Assembly: GCF_011752625.1 (NCBI RefSeq)
Contig: NZ_VWXD01000003.1
Location: 744,001-808,000 of the forward strand
Source of the DNA: Candidatus Pantoea formicae
GTDB taxonomy: Bacteria > Pseudomonadota > Gammaproteobacteria > Enterobacterales > Enterobacteriaceae
DNA length: 64,000 bases
Reading direction: 5' to 3'
Numbering within the stretch: the first letter of the stretch is position 1; every line of letters starts with the position of its first letter. Shown here in pieces: positions 17,694-26,537 of this stretch. The notes beneath the pieces are model-generated. The model made no database searches and had not been told where the DNA came from. It worked only from the letters and a program-made list of their open reading frames with translations. Made by a program: the position numbers and the translations under genes.

Positions 17694-17969
17694 TTATTCC
17701 TGTTCGTGATCCTGACAACAGGGGCAACGCTCAACGGCTGTCACTGACATATCCGCGATGCCCGCACAGTCCCATTCGACGCGAAGTGTCTGCCCGGCAA
17801 GATCGCCCGCATGCACATATTTGCTCACCGGACTTTCCGTCATCCCACTGATCTCCTCGGTGGCCACTAACTGCTCGCCAAGATAGATGCGTGCCGTTGC
17901 GTGGGTGTTCACCATCCGCTCATCACGGAGTTGATACAGGCGTTTGACCGTCAGTTTGATGCTGCTCAT
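17694..17969 (-). CDS. Small Cys-rich hypothetical protein upstream of yedI
   Basis: 91 residues, predicted mostly beta structure, ending in [12 protein letters not shown] with a CPxCC-like cluster plus one further Cys (WDCAG). No signal peptide or membrane helix. AAAAGAG precedes the ATG weakly. It sits 11 bases before yedI and 70 bases after vsr. The Cys cluster could bind zinc or a Fe-S centre; that is inference. E. coli does not have this gene here. Confidence 0.7.
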   Translation of the reverse strand: MSSIKLTVKRLYQLRDERMVNTHATARIYLGEQLVATEEISGMTESPVSKYVHAGDLAGQTLRVEWDCAGIADMSVTAVERCPCCQDHEQE

Positions 17970-18039
17970 GGCTCTTTTCCGCGTCCCAGAGAAAGGGCTG
18001 ATCTAAACCGTTATGGCGTTTAAAAGCAACAATCGCGCA

Positions 18040-18516
18040 CTATTCAATACGATAGTGATGCAGCCCATGATGATCGATTTCGCCGCTGTGCGATGCCGCC
18101 AACAGCCACTCTTCCAACCTTTCCACTAATGCCATATCTTCCAGTTTCAATTTACCGCGCAACGCGCACTCCCACACGATCAAGACCTTCCAGCCGTTCT
18201 CCTGTAATTGCTGGATATAGCGCCGGTCACGCTCGACATTACTGTTGATTTTTCCGGCCCAGAATTCGGTGCGCGTGGCGGGCATGTTAAATAAATAGCA
18301 ATGATGTCGATGCCAGAAGCAACCGTGGACGAAGATTATCGCTTTCTCCTGTGGCAACACAAAGTCAGGGCGGCCAGGCAGCGCCTTATCTTGCACGCGA
18401 TAACTGAAGCCACGATCTTTTAAAATCAACGCAATACGCTGCTCAATCGCCGTATCCTGTTGGCGAATCGCACGCATATTTTTGCTGCGGATATCTTGTG
18501 AGTGGACATCTGCCAT
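18040..18516 (-). CDS. vsr: Vsr, very short patch repair endonuclease
   Basis: 158 residues from the ATG at 18516, which aligns with the E. coli start (ADVHSQDIRSKNMRAI). Catalytic and metal positions are conserved: Asp51 (GRPDF), His64 and His69 in IFVHGCFWHRHHC. The enzyme nicks 5' of the T in T:G mismatches that arise by deamination of Dcm-methylated cytosine. In E. coli vsr overlaps dcm on the same strand; here it points away from dcm and is separated from it by a 1.9-kb cargo gene. An upstream in-frame ATG (18636) adds a non-homologous leader. Confidence 0.95.
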   Translation of the reverse strand: MADVHSQDIRSKNMRAIRQQDTAIEQRIALILKDRGFSYRVQDKALPGRPDFVLPQEKAIIFVHGCFWHRHHCYLFNMPATRTEFWAGKINSNVERDRRYIQQLQENGWKVLIVWECALRGKLKLEDMALVERLEEWLLAASHSGEIDHHGLHHYRIE

Positions 18517-18926
18517 GGCGTCTCCTTGGTTTGGGGCTCCTTCAACTTTAGCGGTTTGGGGCAAAAGCGAAAGTTGGCCAGCACAACACGCGGGCTTGTC
18601 ATGGCGCAACCTGATGATGTGACAACATAAGCTCAATAAATATGTTCGAGCACAATTCGATTAAACTTCTTACAGACACAGGCTTTAACCCTTCCCACCT
18701 CTGGATTTAACGGGTCCAGCAAAAAATAAAACAGTGCTGCGATTGTTCTGTAAATCACCATTCTGCCGTTTCGCTTTATGAATCGAAATCAGGATGTTCC
18801 AGACACAGCCTAAAAAGCGTCAGTCATTTCCCTTAATTCCGCGCTGGCCCGTCCCAACACATTAACAATCATGCACTTATACTTTTTCCCGTTGTTGTTT
18901 TTCTTTTCAATTTAAAGGAACTCACC
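18517..18926. other. Divergent intergenic region, vsr / beta-helix gene
   Basis: 410 bases containing promoters for both directions. No ORF of interest. A weak Rcs-box-like string (TCAGGATGTTCCAG, 9 of 14) lies at 18789-18802. AAAGGAACTCACC precedes the beta-helix gene start. No terminator and no transposon ends were seen. Confidence 0.4.
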
Positions 18927-20822
18927 ATGGTAAATAATCCAGACAATGGCACGCTCGCGACACAAAACAGTATTGATAGCGCTGTCAGCAATAGCCTCAC
19001 GGTGTTTGACGCCAGCGGTAACCCGCTGAGTTTCAGTAAAGTCGTGCTCGAGTTGGCAGATAATCGGGGAGGTGAAGCGCTGATTCAGGTACGTGACATT
19101 GCGGCGCTGCGTGCCACTGAACCAACGCGAGCAGGAGAGTTGGCATCCGTATTGGAATACACTGCTGGCACAGCCATGGGCGGTGGCCTGTTTGTTTACG
19201 ATAAAAGCGACAACACGACGAAAGAGGACTTCGGCATCACCTTTGTCACAGCTAAAGGTGCTCGCTGGAAGCGTGTGCTTTTCGATTATAACAGCGTGAC
19301 GGTACTCGATTTTGGTGCCGTCGCCGACGGTAAAACGGATTGTGTTGAAGCGGTCAAACGAATGTTTGACTGGTCGCAAGCTAACTATCCCGCTACGGGA
19401 ATTCGCTTCACCGCCGGCAAATTCCTCCTCTCTCAATTTGATATTGCGTCGAAAGAGGTGAACCGATTCAAACTCTCTGGTGCACCGGTCAATTTTGGCT
19501 ATTTTCCCACCACGACGCTGGTTTCTGACCGTAAAGACAATCAAGTGATGTTCAACGTCAATGCACGATACGTCGAGATCTCTGGCTTTGTTATTGATGG
19601 TGAAAGCAGCGCAACGGGGAGCTCAACCAACAGTAAGGGCTTCTTCAAAAATATTATTCAGGCGGGGCAATTTCTGCGCGTCAGCAGTATTGAATTCCGC
19701 AACCTTGGTGGACGTGGCCTGGATATCCTCGACACCCTGGATTGCAAAATCGATCAGTGGTACGCCCGCGACTGCCAGAACTCGTTGATTCACGCCTATT
19801 GGTCAGACAATCCCAACGGGAAATGGGACCATTCGACCGCTATCGAACTGTCCAACTTCAATATTCAACGCAACAAAGCGCAACCCGCTATTTATGCTCC
19901 GCGCTGTACGCAAGCGATGATTCGTAATGGCTGGATTGAACACTCATCCGATCCTGGCGATATCTCAAACGGGCAGTGGATATTGGAGGCCCTAAGCATT
20001 GAAGGCTGTGAAACACCGCTGAAAATGGCGTACTGCCGGACCATCACCTTACAGAAGAATATCCAGGGAGGTAACGGCTTCGACTTTACCCCTCGCCCTG
20101 GCGATATTGAGTGGCTGTCGGAGTATGAACGTGGTTCAGTTGAGATTGATAACACGGGTATCATCATCAACGGCGCGCTAAATTACGATTACATCACAGC
20201 ACAACATCAGATGAATAATTTGCAAGATGCTCACAGCTGGTGGTGTGTTGCTGAAGTGCAGCTCAAGCTGGGACAGCAAGTGCATATGCGCGTCATAGGT
20301 ACCGCTGCCTATAACAGTATGAGCAGCACGCAGTTGGATGCCACCGACAGAACATCAGAAGGGGTGGCGCATATCTATCTGCAAAGTCTGAAATCGCAGA
20401 TCGCATGCACATGGTCTGGTGAAGGGTCTTGCCCGGTATCGCAGGTGCAGGTTGAGCAAATAAGAAGTGGCGAATGCCGTATTTTCGTGAAACTCAGCTC
20501 CTATACGGCATCCGCTAAGGTGCTGTTGGAAACCAATGGCGAGAGTCGCATGGAGGCGGGCACCCACTTCTTATATCGCAAAATATTCACGAAATGCGAT
20601 ACCGCTAAATCCAGCGAATTGGATGAAGCCGTCAAAACACCCAGCGTGTTTGAGCAGCATTGGACCGGTAACGCCCGCGTAGGATATGGCTACAACCACA
20701 ATGGTGAGCTGCTGTTACATGCCAGCAAAGGGACGTTAACTGAGTTTAGGGATGAAACCGAATTGCTAAAAGTCCGCATTAATGGCGCAGAATATGCACT
20801 GGAAGTGCGCAAGAAAAAGTGA
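18927..20822 (+). CDS. Tailspike-like right-handed beta-helix protein (Pectate_lyase_3 type)
   Basis: 631 residues. The N-terminal part (about 1-125) includes GGGLFVYDKSDNTTKEDFG and ARWKRV, a module found at the head of phage tailspikes and exopolysaccharide depolymerases. VTVLDFGAVADGKTDCVEAV (about 130-150) is the signature entry into a Pectate_lyase_3 beta-helix that runs to about residue 400. The C-terminal 200 residues are a beta-rich domain I cannot name. No signal peptide is visible. By analogy with AmsF/WceF-type glycanases of Erwinia and Pantoea it may cleave or bind an exopolysaccharide; a phage-derived tail protein is the alternative. Placed between vsr and dcm. Confidence 0.7.
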   Translation: MVNNPDNGTLATQNSIDSAVSNSLTVFDASGNPLSFSKVVLELADNRGGEALIQVRDIAALRATEPTRAGELASVLEYTAGTAMGGGLFVYDKSDNTTKEDFGITFVTAKGARWKRVLFDYNSVTVLDFGAVADGKTDCVEAVKRMFDWSQANYPATGIRFTAGKFLLSQFDIASKEVNRFKLSGAPVNFGYFPTTTLVSDRKDNQVMFNVNARYVEISGFVIDGESSATGSSTNSKGFFKNIIQAGQFLRVSSIEFRNLGGRGLDILDTLDCKIDQWYARDCQNSLIHAYWSDNPNGKWDHSTAIELSNFNIQRNKAQPAIYAPRCTQAMIRNGWIEHSSDPGDISNGQWILEALSIEGCETPLKMAYCRTITLQKNIQGGNGFDFTPRPGDIEWLSEYERGSVEIDNTGIIINGALNYDYITAQHQMNNLQDAHSWWCVAEVQLKLGQQVHMRVIGTAAYNSMSSTQLDATDRTSEGVAHIYLQSLKSQIACTWSGEGSCPVSQVQVEQIRSGECRIFVKLSSYTASAKVLLETNGESRMEAGTHFLYRKIFTKCDTAKSSELDEAVKTPSVFEQHWTGNARVGYGYNHNGELLLHASKGTLTEFRDETELLKVRINGAEYALEVRKKK

Positions 20823-20830
20823 TGTATCAC

Positions 20831-20849
20831 TGGCGGGCACGTCCCGCCA
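20831..20849 (+). terminator. Hairpin after the beta-helix gene
   Basis: TGGCGGG-CACGT-CCCGCCA starts eight bases after the stop and is followed by ATTTCC, a weak T-tract. Probably a terminator that limits read-through into dcm. Confidence 0.5.
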
Positions 20850-20906
20850 ATTTCCTCACAGGTTGAGGAGTGATAGCATAGCGGCTTCACTGTTAAGGAA
20901 AAACGC

Positions 20907-22307
20907 ATGCTTGCTATCGAACCCGCCGCGACGGCTTCGCCCTCCCCGTTTACTGCTGCTTCGGATGACGCGACATCGCTGTTATTGCAGGTCCTCGATA
21001 TTTACGCCACGCGTGATGTACTGCAGACCTTAACCGATGCTGGAGGCCTCGACTGGAGCGTCTCTCGGTTGAACCGTATTCGTCAGGAAAAAAGCCGTGT
21101 TCCGGCACTCTCCAGCCGCGAAGTCAGCAGCCTGCAGGCGCTGTTGCCGTCACGTCCGCTGCATTACGACACGCCTGAGTTTCAGTTTATCGACCTGTTC
21201 GCTGGGATTGGTGGAATTCGCCGCGGCTTTGAAAAGATTGGCGGTCAGTGCGTCTTCACCAGTGAATGGAATAAAGAAGCTGTAAGGACTTATAAAGCCA
21301 ATCATTACAGCGATCCTGCCCAGCATCAGTTTAACAGCGATATTCGCCTGGTTACGCAGCCGGCTGGTCTGACGGACGAACAGGCGATTTATCAGCACAT
21401 TGACCAAACCATTCCCGATCACCAAGTTCTGCTGGCGGGTTTTCCGTGTCAGCCGTTTTCTCTGGCAGGTGTCAGTAAAAAGAATGCGCTAGGCCGTGCG
21501 CACGGTTTCGAGTGCGAAGCGCAGGGCACGCTGTTTTTCGACGTGGCACGTATTCTCGCGGCCAAAAAGCCGCCATTTTTTGTGCTGGAAAACGTCAAGA
21601 ATCTTAAGAGCCATGACCAGGGACGTACATTTGCCATCATCATGGCAACGCTGGATGAGCTGGGTTACGACGTGGCTGATGCTGCGGATAGCGGTGCGCC
21701 GGATGCAAAGATTGTCGATGCGCGCCATTTCTTGCCGCAACATCGCGAACGCATCGTGCTGGTTGGCATTCGCCGTGACAGTGGCTTGAGTGACGGCTTC
21801 TCACTGCGTTCGCTCGCGCAGTTTTATCCGCCGCAAGTGCCTTCGCTGCAGAGCCTGCTGGAAACCGCCCCAGAGGAAAAGTACATCTTGTCCCCGACGC
21901 TTTGGCAGTACTTGTATCAGTACGCGAAAAAGCACAAAGCCAAAGGCAATGGTTTTGGCTTCGGGCTTAACGATCCGCATAATCCCAACGTTTGCGTACG
22001 TACCCTCTCTGCGCGTTATTACAAAGATGGCTCAGAGATTCTGATCGATCGTGGTTGGGATCATGCGCAAGGTGAAGTCGATTTCCAACTAGCCAGCAAT
22101 ATGGCACGTCGTCCCCGTCGCTTAACGCCGCGTGAGTGTGCTCGGTTAATGGGGTTTGAGGCGCCTGGTGAAAGCCATTTCCGCATCCCTGTCTCTGATA
22201 CCCAAGCTTATAAACAGTTCGGTAATTCCGTGGTCGTGCCGGTTTTTGCTGCTGTCGCCCAGCTTCTTTTGCCGTTGATTCAGCAACACCAGCATCGCAA
22301 CACCTAG
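20907..22307 (+). CDS. dcm: Dcm, DNA cytosine-5 methyltransferase
   Basis: 466 residues. SAM-binding motif I is [16 protein letters not shown] (about 94-109), motif IV is [11 protein letters not shown] with catalytic Cys181, motif VI is FVLENVKNL and motif VIII is [14 protein letters not shown]; motif X includes FGNSVVVPV at the C-terminus. It is close in size to E. coli Dcm (472) and is expected to methylate the second C of CCWGG. AAGGAAAAACGC precedes the ATG. The partner vsr lies on the opposite strand 2.4 kb away. Confidence 0.95.
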   Translation: MLAIEPAATASPSPFTAASDDATSLLLQVLDIYATRDVLQTLTDAGGLDWSVSRLNRIRQEKSRVPALSSREVSSLQALLPSRPLHYDTPEFQFIDLFAGIGGIRRGFEKIGGQCVFTSEWNKEAVRTYKANHYSDPAQHQFNSDIRLVTQPAGLTDEQAIYQHIDQTIPDHQVLLAGFPCQPFSLAGVSKKNALGRAHGFECEAQGTLFFDVARILAAKKPPFFVLENVKNLKSHDQGRTFAIIMATLDELGYDVADAADSGAPDAKIVDARHFLPQHRERIVLVGIRRDSGLSDGFSLRSLAQFYPPQVPSLQSLLETAPEEKYILSPTLWQYLYQYAKKHKAKGNGFGFGLNDPHNPNVCVRTLSARYYKDGSEILIDRGWDHAQGEVDFQLASNMARRPRRLTPRECARLMGFEAPGESHFRIPVSDTQAYKQFGNSVVVPVFAAVAQLLLPLIQQHQHRNT

Positions 22308-22333
22308 CACCCCAGGTCCATAATTTCCTTTAG

Positions 22334-22370
22334 GGACGCGCTTTGTGCTGTTTTGCACTGAATCGCGTCC
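22334..22370 (+). terminator. Hairpin between dcm and the receptor-like gene
   Basis: GGACGCG ... CGCGTCC encloses a second small pair GTGC-TGTTTT-GCAC. There is no T-tract, so termination is uncertain; it may be an mRNA structure. Confidence 0.4.
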
Positions 22371-22429
22371 GCTGTCACCCAACTGTCACCTACCCTCCCA
22401 ATAATCCTTTTTATTTTTGGGGGCGTTAG

Positions 22430-24031
22430 ATGTCACTCCTTTCCGTTATCTCCTTACCGCTGCGTTTTCGTAACCGATTTTCATTGCGCATGCCGCTGTG
22501 GCTCACCAGCTTACGCAGTCAGTTTCTGCTGTTTATTGTGGTGTTTTGTCTGCTCCAATTTGCAGGCGTACTCCTGCTCAATAATCACGTTAACCAAACA
22601 CAAACCTCTTTACAGCAAGCCAATCAACTGCGGGAAAGATTGGCACTGCTGGATAAAGCACGAATCGAATTACTGACGGCCAGTGATAATAGCCATCGTG
22701 CCGGTATCTACCTGATGCAGGACCAGCAGAGTGGATCGGTGGACAGCTGGAAGAGCCTTGCGGCCGCCTCGGATGAGTCGTTGAAAAAAGCGCAGTCGTT
22801 ATTTACGGCTTATCACGCTAAAGCCGACAGCCCGTTGGCGCAAGGGTTTGCCATGCTGGCGGAGGGATTGCAGGAGCAGCTCAAAGGATTAGCGGCCAAC
22901 GATATCAACGCTTTCTTCATGGTGCCGATGCAGGCATTTCAGCAGCAGTTTAATGATGCCTGGTTCAGTGAAATCGAACAGGCCAACCATCAACTGACCA
23001 GCGTCAACCAGAACACGCTCAGCACGTTGAAGCAGAGCCGTAATATGTCGCTGATTGTGAGTGGCATATTGATGGCGATGCTGGTCCTCGCATCCAGCCT
23101 GGTCATGCGCGGTGTACTTCTCCCGTTGCGCCGTGCGAATCAGCAGTTAGAGCATATTGCGACGGGGGATTTAGTGCCCAGCCACACCACCCCACGACGC
23201 CAATCTCTGGAGACACGCCAGCTGTTTCAATCGATTGAGTCCATGCGCGATGGCCTGCAACAAATTGTGAGTGATATCAATACGGTTGCGGTAAGCGTTG
23301 CGGCCGGTGCTGAAGATATGCAGCAGCATAATGAACAGGTGATGCAGCAACATCAGACACAGAATGCCAGCTTCCACCATCTGTCGCAGCGTTTGCATCG
23401 TGTTTCAGAAGAAGTTGAGATTGGCGCACAGTTCTCGCAGCAAGCTACCCAGGAAGCCCAGTCTGCCGATAAACTGATGCGCAACTGCGCCATTGAAGTC
23501 GATAATATGGAGCATAAGATGCAGCAGATTGTCACGGCCTCGGGGGATATCGCTGGGATTGTTGGCATGCTGGATAGCCTGTCCATGCAGACTCGGTTAC
23601 TGTCGCTTAACGCCGCGATAGAATCCGCACATGCGGGTGCTTATGGTCGTAGTTTCTCCGTCGTCGCGAAAGAAATGGGCTTGCTGTCTCAGCAGAGCGG
23701 CGAATCTACACGCCAGATCGATGGCTTGATTCAGCACACGCAGCAGCACGTCAACGATGGTTTTGATAAAGTGAAATCACTGGAAGTGCTGTTTGCGCAG
23801 ATTAGCGGGGCGGTGTCTGGCGTGGTAACCCAGCTGGATGAGTTGCAGCAAAACTCCACGGCGCAAAGCCACCGCGTCAGCAAAATTGCCCAGGAAGTGG
23901 TCGAGATGAGTCAGCAGCTACAGCAAAACGAAAAACTTAACGCGCATCAGGTGCAGGCCGCTGCGCAATTACGTGAACTTTCAGATCGACTAGCACAACG
24001 CGCGCAGCAATTCCGCGTCAATGCCGCATAA
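22430..24031 (+). CDS. Divergent methyl-accepting-chemotaxis-like protein
   Basis: 533 residues with membrane helices near 29-50 and 206-226, a periplasmic region of about 150 residues, HAMP, and an MCP-type coiled-coil domain. The hairpin tip is clearly altered: the canonical QTNILALNAAVEAARAGE reads MQTRLLSLNAAIESAHAGAY here, and the C-terminus lacks an NWETF tail. It may still reach CheA/CheW, but a non-chemotactic or receptor-decoy role is possible. No FliA promoter was found. It sits between dcm and yedJ where E. coli has nothing comparable. Confidence 0.85.
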   Translation: MSLLSVISLPLRFRNRFSLRMPLWLTSLRSQFLLFIVVFCLLQFAGVLLLNNHVNQTQTSLQQANQLRERLALLDKARIELLTASDNSHRAGIYLMQDQQSGSVDSWKSLAAASDESLKKAQSLFTAYHAKADSPLAQGFAMLAEGLQEQLKGLAANDINAFFMVPMQAFQQQFNDAWFSEIEQANHQLTSVNQNTLSTLKQSRNMSLIVSGILMAMLVLASSLVMRGVLLPLRRANQQLEHIATGDLVPSHTTPRRQSLETRQLFQSIESMRDGLQQIVSDINTVAVSVAAGAEDMQQHNEQVMQQHQTQNASFHHLSQRLHRVSEEVEIGAQFSQQATQEAQSADKLMRNCAIEVDNMEHKMQQIVTASGDIAGIVGMLDSLSMQTRLLSLNAAIESAHAGAYGRSFSVVAKEMGLLSQQSGESTRQIDGLIQHTQQHVNDGFDKVKSLEVLFAQISGAVSGVVTQLDELQQNSTAQSHRVSKIAQEVVEMSQQLQQNEKLNAHQVQAAAQLRELSDRLAQRAQQFRVNAA

Positions 24032-24034
24032 ATA

Positions 24035-24064
24035 AAAAAACCCGTCAATTTTGACGGGTTTTTT
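24035..24064. terminator. Bidirectional terminator
   Basis: AAAAAACCCGTCAA / TTGACGGGTTTTTT with a two-base loop between the convergent receptor-like gene (stop 24031) and the Arc-type gene (stop 24068). Tracts of A and T on both sides serve both directions. Confidence 0.92.
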
Positions 24065-24067
24065 CGC

Positions 24068-24316
24068 TTATTTCTTTTTCTTGCCTTTCTTCAGCAGCGC
24101 ACGAACCTGCTTCAGTTCAGAAGCGGAAAGCTGCTCAGCCACCGCCTCTTCGGTATGCAGATTATCAACGTCCTGTTGCTCAACAGCATGTAAACTGGCC
24201 TGCAAGCGGTTAACGATCTCCTGACTCATGGAGATTTGGTTATCTGCGGCTAACTGTTTGATGTGTTCTTTCAGCGCCGGGTCAATTTTAATGGTTAAGT
24301 TAACGGTCTCGGTCAT
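24068..24316 (-). CDS. Arc/ribbon-helix-helix type DNA-binding protein
   Basis: 82 residues from the second ATG (24316), which is seven bases from GGGAG; the first ATG (24322) is only one base from it. Residues 1-45 (VNLTIKIDPALKEHIKQLA, then SMSQEIVNRLQASL) form the beta-strand plus two helices of an Arc-like ribbon-helix-helix domain. The C-terminus is a basic tail (KKGKKKK). Target and role are unknown. No toxin partner gene is adjacent, so it looks like a free-standing regulator. Confidence 0.8.
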   Translation of the reverse strand: MTETVNLTIKIDPALKEHIKQLAADNQISMSQEIVNRLQASLHAVEQQDVDNLHTEEAVAEQLSASELKQVRALLKKGKKKK

Positions 24317-24392
24317 CTTCATACTCCCTTTTGATTTACAACAACGTAGCGGAAGAATATGAAAGTTAACAGACTGTCATAAAAATTTAATA

Positions 24393-25091
24393 TTAGGAGT
24401 GTATAGGGCTGAAGTCCCTTAACACCGACTCATCAATAGCGGTGAGATTCCCCTGCAACTCTGCGCACAGCTTGGCCATGTATTGCACCAGAAAGTCCGC
24501 GTTGTGCTCTGCTAACAAGCGTCCTGCCTCGGTTTGCATGGTTTCCGGTAAGCGCAGAAGCTTCTTCTGGAAGTGATCCAACGTCCATTTTACGTCATCC
24601 AATTCACGCTCTTTTCCTAATGGATCTTCGCTATCGAACAGCGGACGTCCCAATGCTCCGGCAGTGTAGAAAACACGCGCCAGGCCGATGGCCCCCAAAG
24701 ATTCCAGACGATCGGCATCTTGTACAATTTTCGCTTCCAGCGTTTGGGGAGCAATTCTCGCGCTAAAGCTATGCGCCTGAACCGCATGGGCAACGCTGTC
24801 TAACAGCGCTTCTGGGAAGTCTGGAAAATCCTGTTGCAGAATTCGTCGCGTCTCTTCTGCGGCGTAGGTAGAAGCCAGATGACGCTCCGGGTGGTTCTTC
24901 GGCAGGTTAACCACGTCATGGAAATAACAGGCGGTCAGGACCACCATGGGGTCAGCGACGCTGTGCTGCATAATGCGAGTCGCGCTCATCCAGACGCGAC
25001 GCAGGTGCGCGATATCATGGGCTTTATCGTCATGCAGCCAGTTCTGCTGCAGCCAGTTCTCGTAACGTTGTTGCCAGCGGGTGAGTGACAT
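24393..25091 (-). CDS. yedJ: YedJ, HD-domain phosphohydrolase
   Basis: 232 residues, collinear with E. coli YedJ (231). HD motifs: H27 region (DIAHLRRVW), YFHDVVNLPKNH with the HD pair, HSFSARIAPQTLEAKIVQDADRL with the distal Asp. It is a metal-dependent phosphohydrolase; its physiological substrate is not established. Its ATG is preceded by AGGAGAAGCACG. In E. coli yedJ neighbours dcm, and here one receptor-like and one Arc-type gene lie between them. Confidence 0.94.
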   Translation of the reverse strand: MSLTRWQQRYENWLQQNWLHDDKAHDIAHLRRVWMSATRIMQHSVADPMVVLTACYFHDVVNLPKNHPERHLASTYAAEETRRILQQDFPDFPEALLDSVAHAVQAHSFSARIAPQTLEAKIVQDADRLESLGAIGLARVFYTAGALGRPLFDSEDPLGKERELDDVKWTLDHFQKKLLRLPETMQTEAGRLLAEHNADFLVQYMAKLCAELQGNLTAIDESVLRDFSPIHS

Positions 25092-25683
25092 CGTGCTTCT
25101 CCTTTATTGCTGTTATAAAAGCACCGCTCATTCAGGGTGCTGCTCCTGGAGGACATCATAGCGGTATGGTCGTGACACTTTTTTTACATCCCTCCTGGAT
25201 GTGCAAAGCGCAAAAATGCGATCCCGATCTTGTTATAGCGCTGTTAATGCGGGTTTCCCAGCTTAGATCACGTTTTAGGTATTTCCTTAGTCTCGTTTAA
25301 GTTAATTAACTCTGTTAAACAGAGGTAATCTATTTTAACCATCAACAATTTTCATGATATTGATTTATTCCAGTTAAACCGGCTGATTAACACCGATCAT
25401 CGGTGATATACACTGCGGGAAAAGTCCGAAAAGATTCCCATGACGGCCGTTATAACGTACTGTATAGGGGATATTTCTGGCTCGACGCTGGCTGCATTGC
25501 TGTTTCCAGCACGCATTTTGCTTATGAGCCATTTTTAAAACCGGAATATGCAGGAATAGCCTGATACTGAGGCGACAAATTATTAAGCAAATTGATTCAA
25601 ACCCATTATGCTGATTCTCTCATCTGCCGATGCGGATGTTTCGTCGAAGTTCTCCGGGTTAGTGACACTACACGAGGTACGTA
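25092..25683 (+). other. 592-bp non-coding region
   Basis: Divergent region between yedJ and the ASCH-like gene, notably AT-rich at about 25290-25420. It contains a compact palindrome CTCTGTT-A-AACAGAG at 25310-25324 and a direct run of A/T tracts. Short ORFs here lack ribosome-binding sites and homologous features. No terminator or RNA was identified. Confidence 0.4.
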
Positions 25684-26364
25684 ATGAAAGAACGGCCGAT
25701 TCTTTTTTCCGAACAGCGGGTTCGCGCCCTACTGATTGGCCAGCAAACGCAAACCCGGCGCATTATGAAAACTCAGGCCTTTGGCCCGGGTCAGGATTAT
25801 CATGAAGGTGTACATGCGTTTGACGTCAGCGCTAACCACCTGCACGGTTATAAACTGATGTCGATGGCAGATATCAGCTCACACTGCCCTTTTGGACAGG
25901 TGGGCGACCGTTTATGGGTAAGAGAAACCTGGCGCGGTCCGATCGTGCCGGAAGAACAGTTGGCGGAATATGAGCGCGATCCTCTTCCCTTCCGCACCCC
26001 CGCGTTTTGCCAGTATCGCGCTGACAGTAATGAATTAGGTCAGTTGGATGAAGATGTGCAACACGCCGAGCAGTTTGGCTGGCAGACCGCCATCCACATG
26101 CCGCGTTGGGCCAGTCGCATTGATTTGGCGATCACATCCGTGCGCGCCGAAAAGATTCAGGACATCAGCGAAGATGACATCATGGCGGAAGGGGTGCAGA
26201 CCGATACCCACTTCCTGAATAACTTCTTTACCATGAACATGAACGCGGAGTCCCCGAAAGAAGCCTACCGCAAAGCGTGGCAGAAACAGTATGGCGCGAC
26301 CAGTTGGGAAGTGAACCCATGGGTATGGGTGATCGAATTCCAGCGCGTCGAACGCGAAGGCTAA
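25684..26364 (+). CDS. ASCH/PUA-like phage-type protein
   Basis: 226 residues beginning KERPILFSEQRVRALLIGQQTQTRR, the start of a family common in lambdoid prophages and scattered in enteric chromosomes. GDRLWVRETWRG and INPWVW-like ends (WEVNPWVWVIEF) bracket an ASCH-type beta barrel suggested to bind RNA or modified nucleotides. Function is unproven. There are no other phage genes nearby, so this is a domesticated or stand-alone copy. A clear terminator follows. Confidence 0.75.
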   Translation: MKERPILFSEQRVRALLIGQQTQTRRIMKTQAFGPGQDYHEGVHAFDVSANHLHGYKLMSMADISSHCPFGQVGDRLWVRETWRGPIVPEEQLAEYERDPLPFRTPAFCQYRADSNELGQLDEDVQHAEQFGWQTAIHMPRWASRIDLAITSVRAEKIQDISEDDIMAEGVQTDTHFLNNFFTMNMNAESPKEAYRKAWQKQYGATSWEVNPWVWVIEFQRVEREG

Positions 26365-26372
26365 CGCCTCTC

Positions 26373-26400
26373 AGGCCGCCCTCCGTGGCGGCCTTTATTT
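26373..26400 (+). terminator. Terminator of the ASCH-like gene
   Basis: AGGCCGCC-CTCCGT-GGCGGCCT followed by TTATTTTAT, nine bases after the stop. Confidence 0.9.
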
Positions 26401-26537
26401 TATCTGCTCGCTTTGCCACCCCAATCACAGACAAATCCCGTAGCAACTGATTGAATACTCAGCTTTGATTCTGCGCTGGCATTTTTTACCCTGCCGCGCC
26501 AAGATAATCCCTTACGCCCAGCAGAGCGAGTCACACG

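Noticed and set aside
18789..18802. Rcs-box-like string TCAGGATGTTCCAG upstream of the beta-helix gene
   Set aside because: Only 9 of 14 consensus positions match, and one half-site is poor; not listed as a site, only noted as weak.
22378..22404. Possible FliA promoter upstream of the divergent receptor gene (CCCAATAA)
   Set aside because: The -10-like part matches 6 of 8 but nothing resembling TAAAGTTT is found 11 bases upstream.
25457..25480. LexA-like TACTGTATAGGGGATAT
   Set aside because: Only the left half resembles a LexA box; no CAG at the required distance.
25608..25805. 65-codon ORF overlapping the ASCH-like gene start
   Set aside because: Out of frame shadow without ribosome-binding site.
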